A DNA stretch of 64,000 nucleotides from Collinsella aerofaciens (GCF_002736145.1 NZ_CP024160.1:1302001-1366000), one strand, 5' to 3'. Shown: positions 25,843-34,540, counted from the first letter of the stretch. Made by a program: numbers and translations. Notes: generated from the letters alone by a model not told the origin.

Positions 25843-26600
25843 AGCGAGACCGCCTTCATCAAGCGCCTGTAATACTCTTTTAGGGATGGCGCCTCATCCC
25901 TTATGACGTCCATCGATTCCTTTTTCAGCAGTTCGCCGTCATGAATAAACACGCAACTTGTTGCAACCGATGCCAGCTCATCCAAATCATGACTAGAGAT
26001 GAGCATGGTCTTACCCTGCTCTCGATTCAATCGGCCGATAAGGGTCCATATGCTCTCAATGCCCAACGGATCCAATCCATTTGCCGGCTCATCGAAAATC
26101 AGCAAGTCGGTGTCGCCCAACAAAGCCGTAGCTATATCCAATCGCCGTTTCATTCCCAGAGAAAAACTGCTCACGCTCTTTTTCTCATCGGCATCCAGCC
26201 CGACTAGGCTCAAAACGCGAGGAATCTCACGCTTCTCATCGAGCCCCCATTCCGCACATCGGATTTGAAGATTCTCAACCGCACTGAGAGATTGATATGC
26301 TCCACTGGAATCTGGTACATAGCCGACACGCGTCCGCATCAGGCTCAGCTCTCTTTTTGACTTGCCTCCGAAGAGTTCCACGCTTCCCGACGATGGCTCA
26401 CAGATGCCCAAGACGATTTTAATTAGCGTGCTTTTGCCCGCACCGTTTGCACCGACAAGGGCACAGAGCTCAGACTGATGCACCTCGAAGGAAACGTCAT
26501 GCAAAACGCGCCGTTTCCCGTAGCGCTTTGATACTTTTGATAGCTTTATCGCTGATGTGTTCATTGGCCTCCCGTTCTGCTTGATAGCAAAACCGCTCAT
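25839..26600 (-). CDS. ABC transporter ATPase (bacteriocin immunity / BcrA-like)
   Basis: 253 residues. Walker A GANGAGKST, signature FSLGMKRRL (the M-x-R form of BcrA/LanF-type ATPases), Walker B LLIFDEPANGLD and switch His SSHDLDE. Two starts have ribosome-binding sites: ATG 26600 after AAGGAG and ATG 26564 after GGGAGG; the protein core fits the second equally well. Such ATPases pair with two small permeases to protect cells from peptide antibiotics or bacteriocins. No bacteriocin structural gene is visible nearby. A sigma-70 promoter lies just upstream. Confidence 0.85.
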   Translation of the reverse strand: MSGFAIKQNGRPMNTSAIKLSKVSKRYGKRRVLHDVSFEVHQSELCALVGANGAGKSTLIKIVLGICEPSSGSVELFGGKSKRELSLMRTRVGYVPDSSGAYQSLSAVENLQIRCAEWGLDEKREIPRVLSLVGLDADEKKSVSSFSLGMKRRLDIATALLGDTDLLIFDEPANGLDPLGIESIWTLIGRLNREQGKTMLISSHDLDELASVATSCVFIHDGELLKKESMDVIRDEAPSLKEYYRRLMKAVSL

Positions 26601-26638
26601 ATCGCTCCTTCTTTCCTTTATCGTTTTCCATAGTTGTT

Positions 26639-26667
26639 ATTGTTTTTCGATAACTCGTATTTGTCAA
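26639..26667 (-). promoter_or_regulatory. Promoter of the AT-rich ABC operon
   Basis: On the minus strand TTGACA (26667-26662), 17 bases, AACAAT (26644-26639), with the ATPase ATG 39 bases further on. The region also holds an imperfect inverted repeat TTATCGTTTT/GTTTTTCGATAA. Confidence 0.6.
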
Positions 26668-26744
26668 GATAATCTAAAAGAAAGAACACGTGTTAGACAC
26701 GAGTCCCTTCACGCTGATATTTCGTTTTAGTTGTTCGCCTTAAG

Positions 26745-27074
26745 CTACTCGTCACTCAAATCGACAGCAAAGACTGATGTCGGAAGCGACGCCTCGTTGC
26801 CTCCGCCATCCCGCATCTGTCTCACAACATTTTTTGCGCGCTCAACAATAAGCTCCTCAAGCTCTTTCTCGCTCACGCGCTGAATAATATCTCCCGGTTG
26901 ACAATCAAGCTCATCACAGATATCGAGGAGCGTCTTTAGGCGAATAGCTTTTATCTTTCCGTTTCTAAGCTTTGAAATATTAGCCGGAGTATGCCCCGTC
27001 GCCCGAATCAGATCAGCGCTGGTCTTTCCGGTCTTAAGCAGCTGCGTCTCAAGCTCGATGATGAGATAGCTCAT
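26745..27074 (-). CDS. Small XRE/Cro-type regulator (YozG-like)
   Basis: 109 residues. The helix-turn-helix occupies residues 15-62 (TSADLIRATGHTPANISKL, then KIKAIRLKTLLDICDELDC), which is the compact Cro/CI type with the QPGDII motif found in YozG-like proteins. These are typically encoded next to a DUF2975 membrane protein, as here (8 bases downstream of it). The C-terminal 40 residues are acidic. It may regulate its own operon or the ABC genes that follow on the same strand; no operator could be identified. Confidence 0.85.
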   Translation of the reverse strand: MSYLIIELETQLLKTGKTSADLIRATGHTPANISKLRNGKIKAIRLKTLLDICDELDCQPGDIIQRVSEKELEELIVERAKNVVRQMRDGGGNEASLPTSVFAVDLSDE

Positions 27075-27082
27075 GTTTCCTC

Positions 27083-27643
27083 CTACACAAGCTCGTCAGA
27101 CTGCTCTTGGAGCAGCGAGGCATAACTCCAGATCGCCGAGATAAACAAACAGACAACTGCGCCGATAAACGACCCCGCATCAAAGGTAGCGCCTTGGCAA
27201 ATCTCAATAACGAAGGAATGAGGCACGATGTAAAGCTCCAGTCCGCCAATGGTGAGATTGACCGATCCATAGGCACCAACAAGCGAAACCGCGGCGTTAA
27301 CAGCAAAGGCAAGCGCGAGAACACGGATAAGCCGCACATGCGTCTTGGTAAAGGGCGAGACGCCCCGAGAGATATTACGGCTGATCCCGCACAAAACGAC
27401 AAGCGAAATACCCACGACGAGTGCCAGGCACAGTCCGCTTGGGATAACGACGCACCCGCCATTGAGAAACGTCACGACACCGAAAGAATCGACAGAAGCA
27501 ACGTTTGTAACCGCATACCAGATCACGTAAACAACCAACGCGGCAAAAGCGACGAGCATCCCTGCAAAAACGGCTGCCATGCAAAAACCAAGCTTCCTGA
27601 TATTTTCGCCCGCCTTGGCCATACGCTGAACGCTGTTGGACAT
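27083..27643 (-). CDS. DUF2975-like membrane protein
   Basis: 186 residues from ATG 27643, preceded by GATGAGGGTGAG. Four membrane segments are evident (GFCMAAVFAGMLVAFAALVV, CLALVVGISLVVLCG, VLALAFAVNAAVSLVGAYG and a C-terminal one), with a conserved-looking cytoplasmic loop SRNISRGVSPFTKTHVRLIR; segments of this kind (RxxxxxxPFt) are typical of DUF2975 proteins. The partner YozG-like regulator follows directly. Family function is unknown; the pair is thought of as a membrane sensor with a small repressor. Confidence 0.8.
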   Translation of the reverse strand: MSNSVQRMAKAGENIRKLGFCMAAVFAGMLVAFAALVVYVIWYAVTNVASVDSFGVVTFLNGGCVVIPSGLCLALVVGISLVVLCGISRNISRGVSPFTKTHVRLIRVLALAFAVNAAVSLVGAYGSVNLTIGGLELYIVPHSFVIEICQGATFDAGSFIGAVVCLFISAIWSYASLLQEQSDELV

Positions 27644-27764
27644 ACACTCACCCTCATCGACTCTATCGTTATTCGAACAGTTTATCGAACAACGATATGG
27701 ATTGCATGCGGAAAGCCCCGCCAGTGCGCATAGGCCATTCACTAATCAGAAGGGGTGAGAGTGG

Positions 27765-27849
27765 ATTTTTGGACACGTATCGAACGAGAGTGGATAATCT
27801 CCCACTTTGAGGCCGCCACCGGGCCTAAAACGGGAGATTATCCACTCTC
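27765..27849. repeat. Hairpin with 18-bp perfect arms plus an extra half copy
   Basis: GAGAGTGGATAATCTCCC (27786-27803) is the exact reverse complement of 27832-27849, with a 28-base loop containing GGCC/GGCC pairing. GTGAGAGTGGATTTTTGG just before it (from 27765) repeats the arm's first ten bases. It lies 24 bases after the HPt stop codon on the minus strand. Confidence 0.9.
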
Positions 27850-27873
27850 ATAGTCATCAAAGCTCGCAAGCTC

Positions 27874-28230
27874 TTATTCGGCCGCCTCGCGCAGAGCCGA
27901 CATCGTTGCCGCATATTGCTGCTGCAGCGCATGCATTCCCTCGCGGGCGCCGTCAACGGCATCGGCGCCGCGCAACGTTTCGGTCACCACGACCGCCGGC
28001 TTGTACAGGTTATCAAATCCCAGGTTCTGGCTCACGCCCTTGAGCGTATGCACCGCCATAAACGCTTCCTCGGCGTCTCCTGCCGCCATGGCAGCCTCCA
28101 GCTTGTCCATGCTCTCGTCATCCAAAAACTTGAGGGCAAAGCGGGCAAGCATTTCCTCGCCCATCAGCCGAGCGCACGCGTCATCATAATTAGCGCCGAT
28201 CTTCTCATACGCCTCACGCATGGAAATCAT
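27874..28230 (-). CDS. Histidine phosphotransfer (HPt) protein
   Basis: 118 residues, a single HPt domain. The phosphoacceptor His61 sits in AVHTLKGVSQNLG, the standard HPt motif. It would carry phosphate between a hybrid sensor kinase and a response regulator. The gene follows the REC/GGDEF/HD-GYP gene by 24 bases, so the natural partner is that protein's receiver domain (Asp323). No cognate hybrid kinase is in the window. Confidence 0.92.
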   Translation of the reverse strand: MISMREAYEKIGANYDDACARLMGEEMLARFALKFLDDESMDKLEAAMAAGDAEEAFMAVHTLKGVSQNLGFDNLYKPAVVVTETLRGADAVDGAREGMHALQQQYAATMSALREAAE

Positions 28231-28254
28231 GGGTTAAAAACTCCTTTGTTCAAA

Positions 28255-30135
28255 CTAAATCGTGGGAAACGCGACGACGTCAGCGGGGCGTGCCAACGTC
28301 TCGGCAATTTGGTCTTGCACCTCGAGCAGGCAATCAAGCAGCAGCGGGTTAAAGGTGCCGCACTTACCGTCCAGGATCATCTGGATCGCCTCCTCGTGCG
28401 GGATAGCGTCCTTGTACACGCGCACGCTCGTCAGTGCATCGTACACGTCAGCCACCGAAACCACCTGCGCGGCGATGGGAATTTCGTCGCCCTTAAGGCC
28501 ATCGGGATAACCCTTGCCATCCCAGCGCTCGTGGTGCCAACGCGCAATCTGGTACGCATATTCCATAAGCGCATTGCCGGCGTGATGGCTACCCAGCTCA
28601 AGCAGCATGTCGGCGCCGATCGTGGTATGCGTCTTCATAATCTCGAACTCCTCGGGCGTAAGGCGTCCGGGCTTGTTGAGGATCGCATCGTCAATCGACA
28701 TCTTGCCGATATCGTGCAGCGCCGAAGCCAGGGCGATCGTGGAGCGTTCCTCATTGTCGAGGGAGATCGTGCCGCTACGCTGGACCAGACAGCCAAGCAG
28801 CAGCTCGGTCAGCTTTTCGATGTTCGTAACGTGCCTGCCGCTCTCGCCGTTGCGAAGCTCCATGACGCCGGCCATGATGTCGATGAGCATGCGACTGTTC
28901 TTGACGCGCTCGTTGTACTGCTGGGACAGCAGGTTCGTCAGGCGGCGCTGTTTGGCGTATAGGCGGATGGTGTTGCTTACACGGCGGCGCACGACACGGG
29001 AGTCAAACGGGCGGTTGATATAGTCCGAGGCTCCCAACTCGTACGTGCGCAGAACCATATCATCGGAATCTTCGCTCGAGATCATGATGACAGGCAGATT
29101 GTCGATACCCGTTCGGCGCGACAGATCGGCCAGCACCCCAAAGCCGCTCATGCCCGACATGACAATGTCCAGCAGCACGAGCGACAACTCATCGCCATAG
29201 CGGTCGACCATGTCGAGCGCCGCACGACCGTTATCGGCCTCGAGGATGCAATACTCGTCCTTGAGCATCTCGTTGAGAATGACTCGGTTCATCTCGGAGT
29301 CATCGACAATAAGCACCAAAGGCTTTTCGCTTTGGAAGGCCTCGATGGAATCGGCATCGGTCACGACCGTACCGGCTTTTGCCTTAGCACGGCTCAGTAA
29401 CTGGACAGCGCGGCCAACGCCCTCATCGACCGTCTCGCCATGAATGCGAACGCCACCAACACATGCCGTCAAGCTCACGTACTCATGGCCCGGAATAATC
29501 GTGGAACGAACGGCATCGGACACCTGATGCAGGCGACGGGTGAAGTCATCGGAGGGAATATTGGGCATGACGACCACGAACTTGTCGCAGCCATAGCGTA
29601 CAAGCTCGTCAGTCGAACGAATTCCGCTGCGTATGGCCGTCGCCACAGCACCGAGCGCAAGGTCGCCGGCATGACGGCCACACGTATCGTTGAAGACCCT
29701 AAAATCATCAAGGTCGATCATCGCAACGCCGGCATTCATACGGGCGCCACGAAGCTTTTCCTCGTAATATCGGCGATTGTGCACACTCGTCAGCACGTCG
29801 GTGTAGACAAGGTCCTCTTCTGCAGCCTCTTGCTCATCGATCGGACGCACCATCAGTAAGACATGAGGCTCGCCCTCGACCTTTAGAGGGCGCAGAAGGG
29901 CGCGGTACTCAACGCCATCGTTGAGCAGTTGCTCCGACACCTCATCGGAATCTGTCAAGGCCTCAAGACTCGACTGACGCAGACAAGGGCAGCGATCGCC
30001 GGCGAGCAAGCAGTTAGGCTCGCTCTTAATCTGATCGGCCGACAGCAAACGCACCACGGGGTAGGTCTTCGCGACGCGGGCGACCTCGGCGGCAGCCTCC
30101 TCGTCGGTTAGATTGGCCTCGTGATTATTGAGCAT
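28255..30135 (-). CDS. REC protein with degenerate GGDEF and HD-GYP domains
   Basis: 626 residues. Order: N-terminal region with a Cys cluster (Cys42, Cys49, Cys51, in NCLLAGDRCPC); GGDEF-like domain about 111-260 whose signature is YGCDKF, so cyclase activity is improbable; receiver domain about 272-395 with DD at 278-279 and phosphoacceptor Asp323; HD-GYP domain about 410-605 with HD at 474-475 and GYP at 542-544 (WDGKGYPDGL). HD-GYP domains hydrolyse cyclic di-GMP to pGpG or GMP. The unusual order places the receiver between the two nucleotide domains. It is operonic with the HPt protein, so phosphorelay control of phosphodiesterase activity is expected. Confidence 0.9.
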   Translation of the reverse strand: MLNNHEANLTDEEAAAEVARVAKTYPVVRLLSADQIKSEPNCLLAGDRCPCLRQSSLEALTDSDEVSEQLLNDGVEYRALLRPLKVEGEPHVLLMVRPIDEQEAAEEDLVYTDVLTSVHNRRYYEEKLRGARMNAGVAMIDLDDFRVFNDTCGRHAGDLALGAVATAIRSGIRSTDELVRYGCDKFVVVMPNIPSDDFTRRLHQVSDAVRSTIIPGHEYVSLTACVGGVRIHGETVDEGVGRAVQLLSRAKAKAGTVVTDADSIEAFQSEKPLVLIVDDSEMNRVILNEMLKDEYCILEADNGRAALDMVDRYGDELSLVLLDIVMSGMSGFGVLADLSRRTGIDNLPVIMISSEDSDDMVLRTYELGASDYINRPFDSRVVRRRVSNTIRLYAKQRRLTNLLSQQYNERVKNSRMLIDIMAGVMELRNGESGRHVTNIEKLTELLLGCLVQRSGTISLDNEERSTIALASALHDIGKMSIDDAILNKPGRLTPEEFEIMKTHTTIGADMLLELGSHHAGNALMEYAYQIARWHHERWDGKGYPDGLKGDEIPIAAQVVSVADVYDALTSVRVYKDAIPHEEAIQMILDGKCGTFNPLLLDCLLEVQDQIAETLARPADVVAFPTI

Positions 30136-30346
30136 ATGGGGCCCTTTCGATAGTTTCGCATGGTAGCGGTGGGTTCCAAATGCTACAAGGGTAACACCTT
30201 GTCGATGCAGGTAAGTACGTGAATGCTGCTACATTTTTATGAGTTGGCAGACGGCGCGATTGAAGCCGCAGACGTGAGGTTTTGAGCACATTTGTTAACA
30301 CGGCCGAAACGTTTGCGGATGGAGCTTGCTTTGGCTATTGCGGGTG

Positions 30347-31144
30347 CTAGAACCCCAGGATGCCACGGACAGTCTGGGCAGCCGCTACCGGGCGATCGCG
30401 CAGGCCGTTGTGCGCGCCCGGGATCGTCACGAGCGGACAGTCCAAAAGCTCAGCCGCCATCCTCGTGCCCACCTCGCGGGGCGTGCCAATCGAAAGCTCG
30501 CCCAGGAGCACAGCGGCCACCGTTTTCGACGCGCGAACGCTATTCCAATCGGGAACGCAGGTCATAGTAATCCCGTATTCGTTTGCCATGAAACTGCGGC
30601 CGTTGCGCAGGGCATGCCTGGCTTCTGCCTCGGTTAACTTGGGGGCCTCGGGGTCCGAATCGCCGATGGCGCCCAGGAAGGCCCGTAATGCCCTGGAAAC
30701 CTTTCCCGCGGCGATCATCTCGAGCAAAACCGGGGCCGCGCCCAGGCCGGTACCCTCATCCGTCACGGCGGGTTCATGCAGAATCGCACGCGAGATTATG
30801 GCGGGGTTTGCACGGAGAAGCTCCAGGGTCACCAGCGTACCGGCACTGTGCGCGAGCACGTTTGCCGGAGCGCCAATATGCTCGATAACGGCCTGCAGGT
30901 CGGCGGCCTGGGCGGCGAGGTCGTAGCGTCCGTCTACAGCGTCGCCGCTCTCGCCGCAACCGCGTCGGTCGTAGGCAATGACGCGGTAGTTACAGGCGAG
31001 CTCGCGGGCGATGGCGTCAAAAAAGACGCCGTCGACGCAGGCGCCGTGCACGCACACCAAGGCAGGAGCATCAGGCGACACATCCGGGCCGGCATATTCG
31101 CGACAGGCGATCGTGGTGCCCGCATTCTCGACCGTAAAATCCAT
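30347..31144 (-). CDS. Alpha/beta hydrolase
   Basis: 265 residues. Oxyanion region VCVHGACVDG, DRRGCGESG, nucleophile elbow AHSAG (Ser about 100) with Ala in place of the first Gly, and a late His in PGAHNGLRDR. The layout is that of a soluble alpha/beta-fold esterase or C-C hydrolase. It stands alone and is divergent from the radical SAM gene. Substrate unknown. Confidence 0.88.
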   Translation of the reverse strand: MDFTVENAGTTIACREYAGPDVSPDAPALVCVHGACVDGVFFDAIARELACNYRVIAYDRRGCGESGDAVDGRYDLAAQAADLQAVIEHIGAPANVLAHSAGTLVTLELLRANPAIISRAILHEPAVTDEGTGLGAAPVLLEMIAAGKVSRALRAFLGAIGDSDPEAPKLTEAEARHALRNGRSFMANEYGITMTCVPDWNSVRASKTVAAVLLGELSIGTPREVGTRMAAELLDCPLVTIPGAHNGLRDRPVAAAQTVRGILGF

Positions 31145-31369
31145 ACTGTGTTCCCATCGTCAATGCCCATCCAGTTGCACGTCAGTACGGTTGGATAGAC
31201 CCGCATTGCCTTACGCCTTGTTAACAGATTAACTGTACCCGACCTGAGGCTTTTCATGGCACGGCATAATAAGCGACGTGAAAAAACGAAACTTGTAAAG
31301 CAAGAGCCCGCACCTTGCTTTGGAGCCGATGCTATGCTTAGGCACAATTGTCTTGAGGAGCATTTGCCT

Positions 31370-32146
31370 ATGTCTACGTTTTTGAATGCCAGCCCCATCT
31401 TTGGGCCCGTTCGCAGCCGTCGCCTTGGTCTCTCGCTCGGCGTCAACATGATGCCGGCCAGCGGCAAAATCTGCACGTTCGACTGCATCTACTGCGAGAA
31501 CGGCCTCAACGCCGAGCGCCCCTGCCATGAGCCGTATAACACGGCTGCCGTGGTACTCGACGCGCTCGAGGCAAAGCTGCGCGAGATGGCAGCCGAGGGC
31601 GAGCTCCCCGATGTGATCACGTTTGCCGGCAACGGCGAGCCCACCGCCGCGCCGGAGTTTCCGCAGGCCATCGCCGGTGCCGTCGCGCTGCGCGACGAGC
31701 TTGCCCCAAACACCAAGATTGCTGTGCTCTCCAACGGCACACGCGCCGACCGCCCCCAGGTACACGATGCGCTCATGATGGTCGACGACAACATTCTTAA
31801 GCTCGATACGGTCGACCCGGCGTTTATCCAGCTGCTCGACCAGCCTGTTGGCCCCTACGACGTCGAGCGCCAGATCGAGACGTTCGCAAGCTTTGACGGT
31901 CACGTTATTATCCAGACGATCTTTTTGACCGGCGAGTATCAGGGCAGGCCCATCGACAACACCGGCGAGGAGTACGTTGCCCCTTGGCTCGCGGCGCTCA
32001 AGCGCATTCGTCCGCAGGAAGCGACCATCTACACGGTGGCGCGCGAGACACCGGTCGCCGGCCTTGCTAAAGCGGCGCCCGAGGTGCTCGACGCCATTGC
32101 CGCGCGCGTCCAAGCCCTCGGCATTCCCTGCCAGGTGAGTTACTAG
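31370..32146 (+). CDS. Radical SAM protein
   Basis: 258 residues from ATG 31370, which follows GAGGAG by ten bases. Cys35, Cys39 and Cys42 (CTFDCIYC) bind the 4Fe-4S cluster; GNGEPTAAPEFP is the Gly-rich SAM-binding GGE-like motif. The protein is short with little beyond the core radical SAM barrel, like activating-enzyme or YfkAB/MoaA-like small members. No substrate peptide or partner enzyme is nearby. A short inverted repeat AAAGCAAG/CTTGCTTT lies in its leader (31297-31321). Confidence 0.85.
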   Translation: MSTFLNASPIFGPVRSRRLGLSLGVNMMPASGKICTFDCIYCENGLNAERPCHEPYNTAAVVLDALEAKLREMAAEGELPDVITFAGNGEPTAAPEFPQAIAGAVALRDELAPNTKIAVLSNGTRADRPQVHDALMMVDDNILKLDTVDPAFIQLLDQPVGPYDVERQIETFASFDGHVIIQTIFLTGEYQGRPIDNTGEEYVAPWLAALKRIRPQEATIYTVARETPVAGLAKAAPEVLDAIAARVQALGIPCQVSY

Positions 32147-32187
32147 CAAAACCACGCAGCAGCTAGTGTCAGCCATCCCGCTCCATC

Positions 32188-32254
32188 AGTTGCGGTGATA
32201 TAGTTCCTATTTGTGCTGTTAAACCGCTTAAATCGGAACTATATCACCGCAACT
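32188..32254. repeat. GTTGCGG hairpin repeat (copy 1)
   Basis: AGTTGCGGTGATATAGTTCC at the left and GGAACTATATCACCGCAACT at the right, perfect 20-bp arms with a 27-base loop, followed by TTTT on the plus strand. One of four copies (others at 38575, 39791 and 57918). Here it can also serve as terminator of the radical SAM gene. Confidence 0.95.
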
Positions 32255-32306
32255 TTTATGGACACGTGGGTGGGCTATACTAGCTGCAAATGAAAGGAAG
32301 TTAGCC

Positions 32307-33194
32307 ATGTTTGACAAAGGACCCGTGCCGGGCCGCAACGACGCTTGCTGGTGCGGCAGCGGCAAAAAATACAAGAAATGCCACAGTGCCTTCGACGAGC
32401 GCCTCGAGCGCCTGTGGGAGGAGGGCTGGGAGGTTCTGCCCCGCACGCTCTACAAGACGCCCGCCGACATCGAGGGCATCAAGCGCTCCGCCGCCATCAA
32501 CGTGGGCGTGCTCGACTACGTAGGCGAGCACATCGCCGCGGGCATGACCACCAACCAGATCGACCAGATGATCTACGACTACACCGTCGAGCATGGCGGC
32601 ACGCCAGCCGACCTCAACTACGAGGGCTACCCCAAGAGCGTGTGCACCTCGATCAACGACGTGGTCTGCCACGGTATCCCCTGTGATACGGACGTGCTGC
32701 ACGAGGGCGACATCATCAACGTGGACTGCTCCACGATCTTGGACGGCTACTTTAGCGACTCGAGCCGCATGTTCTGCATCGGCGAGGTCTCGGCCGAGCG
32801 CCAGCGCCTGGTCGACGTCACCCGCGCCAGCGTGGAGGCGGGCCTTGCCGCCGTCAAGCCGTGGCTGCCGCTGTCCGTGATGGCCGAGGCCGTGCAAAAG
32901 ACGGTCGAGGACGCCGGTTTTAGCGTGGTGCGCGAGTACGGCGGACACGGCATTGGCAAGGAGTTCCACGAGGACCCGTTTGTGGGCTTTACCACCGAGG
33001 CGCCCGATGTGGACACCATCATGGCTCCGGGCATGGTCTTTACCATCGAGCCTATGGTCAACGCCGGAGCGCCCGACATCAAGATTAGCAAGGGCGATGG
33101 CTGGTGCGTGCGCACCAAGGACGGCAGCGATTCGGCCCAGTGCGAGGTACAGCTCGTGGTGACCGAGGACGGTTACGAGCTGCTGAGCTGGTAG
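32307..33194 (+). CDS. map: Methionine aminopeptidase type I with N-terminal SEC-C zinc motif
   Basis: 295 residues. The first 30 residues form a SEC-C motif (Cys14, Cys16, Cys25, His26 in NDACWCGSGKKYKKCH), followed by the pita-bread peptidase fold with metal ligands in NVDCSTILDGYFSDSS, GHGIGKEFHE and TIEPM. It removes the initiator methionine from nascent proteins in the cytoplasm; the SEC-C extension is thought to help ribosome or chaperone contact. AAAGGAAG precedes the ATG. Monocistronic with its own terminator. Confidence 0.95.
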   Translation: MFDKGPVPGRNDACWCGSGKKYKKCHSAFDERLERLWEEGWEVLPRTLYKTPADIEGIKRSAAINVGVLDYVGEHIAAGMTTNQIDQMIYDYTVEHGGTPADLNYEGYPKSVCTSINDVVCHGIPCDTDVLHEGDIINVDCSTILDGYFSDSSRMFCIGEVSAERQRLVDVTRASVEAGLAAVKPWLPLSVMAEAVQKTVEDAGFSVVREYGGHGIGKEFHEDPFVGFTTEAPDVDTIMAPGMVFTIEPMVNAGAPDIKISKGDGWCVRTKDGSDSAQCEVQLVVTEDGYELLSW

Positions 33195-33202
33195 CCGTGG
33201 AT

Positions 33203-33248
33203 GCGCCGGATGCTGACGGGCACGCTCGTCTTGCATCCGGCGTTTTTG
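33203..33248 (+). terminator. Terminator of map
   Basis: CGCCGGATGC pairs with GCATCCGGCG across a 19-base loop and is followed by TTTTTGTTT. Confidence 0.93.
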
Positions 33249-33263
33249 TTTGAGCGTTTTGCC

Positions 33264-33304
33264 TGATAAAACCTGCCAAAATAAACCTGTCCTTTTTGGC
33301 GGGT
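33264..33304. repeat. REP-like hairpin, type GATAAAACCTGCC (copy 2)
   Basis: GATAAAACCTGCCAAAATAA then ACCTGTCCTTTTTGGCGGGT; one C shorter in the loop than other copies. It lies between the map terminator and the next start codon. Confidence 0.9.
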
Positions 33305-33323
33305 CGAGCGGAGAGGACTGCTT

Positions 33324-34259
33324 GTGAACATCCTGGTTTTGTTGCCCGTCAACGATCGCCATCGCGCAATTCTTGAGTCGAGCGCTCCGGGCGAGGACTT
33401 TATCTACACGAGCGCCGACGCCATCACGCGTGAACAAGTCGCCAACGCCGACGTTATCTTGGGCAACATAGACCCTGCCCTGCTTACCGCATGCGAGCAC
33501 CTCCAGCTGCTGCAACTGCAGACCGCGGGCTATGACGATTACTTGGCCGCCGGCACCGTGCCAGCCGACGCTAAGCTTTCCTGCTCGGTGGGCGCCTACG
33601 GCCAGGCCGTGAGCGAGCACATGTTTGCCATGGTCCTTTCCATGATGAAGCGCCTGCCCGGCTATCACGACTTGCAGCGTGAGCATCGCTGGGAGGATTT
33701 GGGACCGGTCACTTCGCTCAAAAATGCCAATGTGCTCGTGCTGGGCGCGGGCGATATCGGCGGCCACTTCGCCACGCTCTGCCGCAGCATGGGTGCACAC
33801 GTCCGCGGCATCAAGCGCCATCCGCTCGTCTACCCCATCGTGTTTGAGGACATGGACGGTATGGACGCCCTGCCCGAGCGCCTGGCCGAGGCAGACGTCG
33901 TCGCATCCTTTATGCCCAGCACGTCCGAGACCCGCGGTCTGGCGAACGCCGAGTTCTTCGCCGCGATGAAGCCGGGCGCCTTCTTTGCCAACGGCGGCCG
34001 CGGCGATCTTGTGGTCGCCGACGACTTAGTTGCCGCCCTGGAGTCAGGACATCTCGCCGGCGCCGCGGTCGACGTCACCGACCCCGAGCCGCTGCCTGAG
34101 ACAAGTCCCCTGTGGGATGCGCCCAACATGCTCATCACACCGCACGTCTCCGGCTGGTTCCATCTGGCCGCCACGCTCAACAATGTGGTCGACATCGCCG
34201 CGGAGAACCTGCGTCACCTGCAGGCCGGCGAGACGCTGCGCTGTTGGATCGAGCATTAG
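33324..34259 (+). CDS. D-2-hydroxyacid dehydrogenase
   Basis: 311 residues. NAD-binding LGAGDIGGHFA in the middle, catalytic Arg in GGRGDLV, Glu in DVTDPEPLPE and His in ITPHVSGW, all in family order. It reduces 2-keto acids to D-2-hydroxy acids or the reverse. The ATG/GTG context: start GTG at 33324 is preceded by GAGAGGACTGCTT. Followed by a hairpin terminator. Substrate not identifiable from sequence. Confidence 0.9.
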   Translation: MNILVLLPVNDRHRAILESSAPGEDFIYTSADAITREQVANADVILGNIDPALLTACEHLQLLQLQTAGYDDYLAAGTVPADAKLSCSVGAYGQAVSEHMFAMVLSMMKRLPGYHDLQREHRWEDLGPVTSLKNANVLVLGAGDIGGHFATLCRSMGAHVRGIKRHPLVYPIVFEDMDGMDALPERLAEADVVASFMPSTSETRGLANAEFFAAMKPGAFFANGGRGDLVVADDLVAALESGHLAGAAVDVTDPEPLPETSPLWDAPNMLITPHVSGWFHLAATLNNVVDIAAENLRHLQAGETLRCWIEH

Positions 34260-34262
34260 ATT

Positions 34263-34290
34263 GTTCCGGCGTTTTACCAAACGCCGGAAC
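34263..34290 (+). terminator. Hairpin after the D-2-hydroxyacid dehydrogenase gene
   Basis: GTTCCGGCGTTT and AAACGCCGGAAC form a perfect 12-bp stem with loop TACC, three bases after the stop codon. No T tract follows. Confidence 0.7.
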
Positions 34291-34301
34291 CCCTCGACGC
34301 T

Positions 34302-34405
34302 GCGAGCCCGCCAGAGCGGCAATCTGACGTTCAATCGTCGGGCATGGCCAAAAGGCCTATGCCCTCCTCTTTCACGTCACCTTGCTCGCTCTGGCGGGCT
34401 CTCGC
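34302..34405. repeat. Long hairpin, GCGAGCCCGCCAGAGCG type
   Basis: GCGAGCCCGCCAGAGCG pairs with CGCTCTGGCGGGCTCTCGC; inside it ACGT/ACGT and GGGCATGGCC-AAAA-GGCCTATGCCC can pair again. It is built like the other long intergenic hairpins of the window but lacks the conserved CCGCAG/GAGGAC core. Confidence 0.8.
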
Positions 34406-34500
34406 TGACTTTTGCTCTACCTGCGGAGTTTCACTGGCGTCGACTTCATCTGCAAGCCTTAGCAGCTCCGTCTTGCCGTTGGCGCTGTGGCATTTGCCCA

Positions 34501-34536
34501 GATAGAACCTGCCAAAATTGTCATCTCATTTTGGTC
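34501..34536. repeat. REP-like hairpin, type GATAAAACCTGCC (copy 3, diverged)
   Basis: AGATAGAACCTGCCAAAATT followed by GTCATCTCATTTTGGT. The left half matches the family, the loop and right arm are changed. It is five bases from the 3-prime end of the M18 peptidase gene. Confidence 0.75.
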
Positions 34537-34540
34537 GATT

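Noticed and set aside
27786-27849. Ends of an insertion sequence
   Set aside because: The 18-bp inverted repeats are only 28 bases apart with no transposase; a hairpin is the simpler reading.
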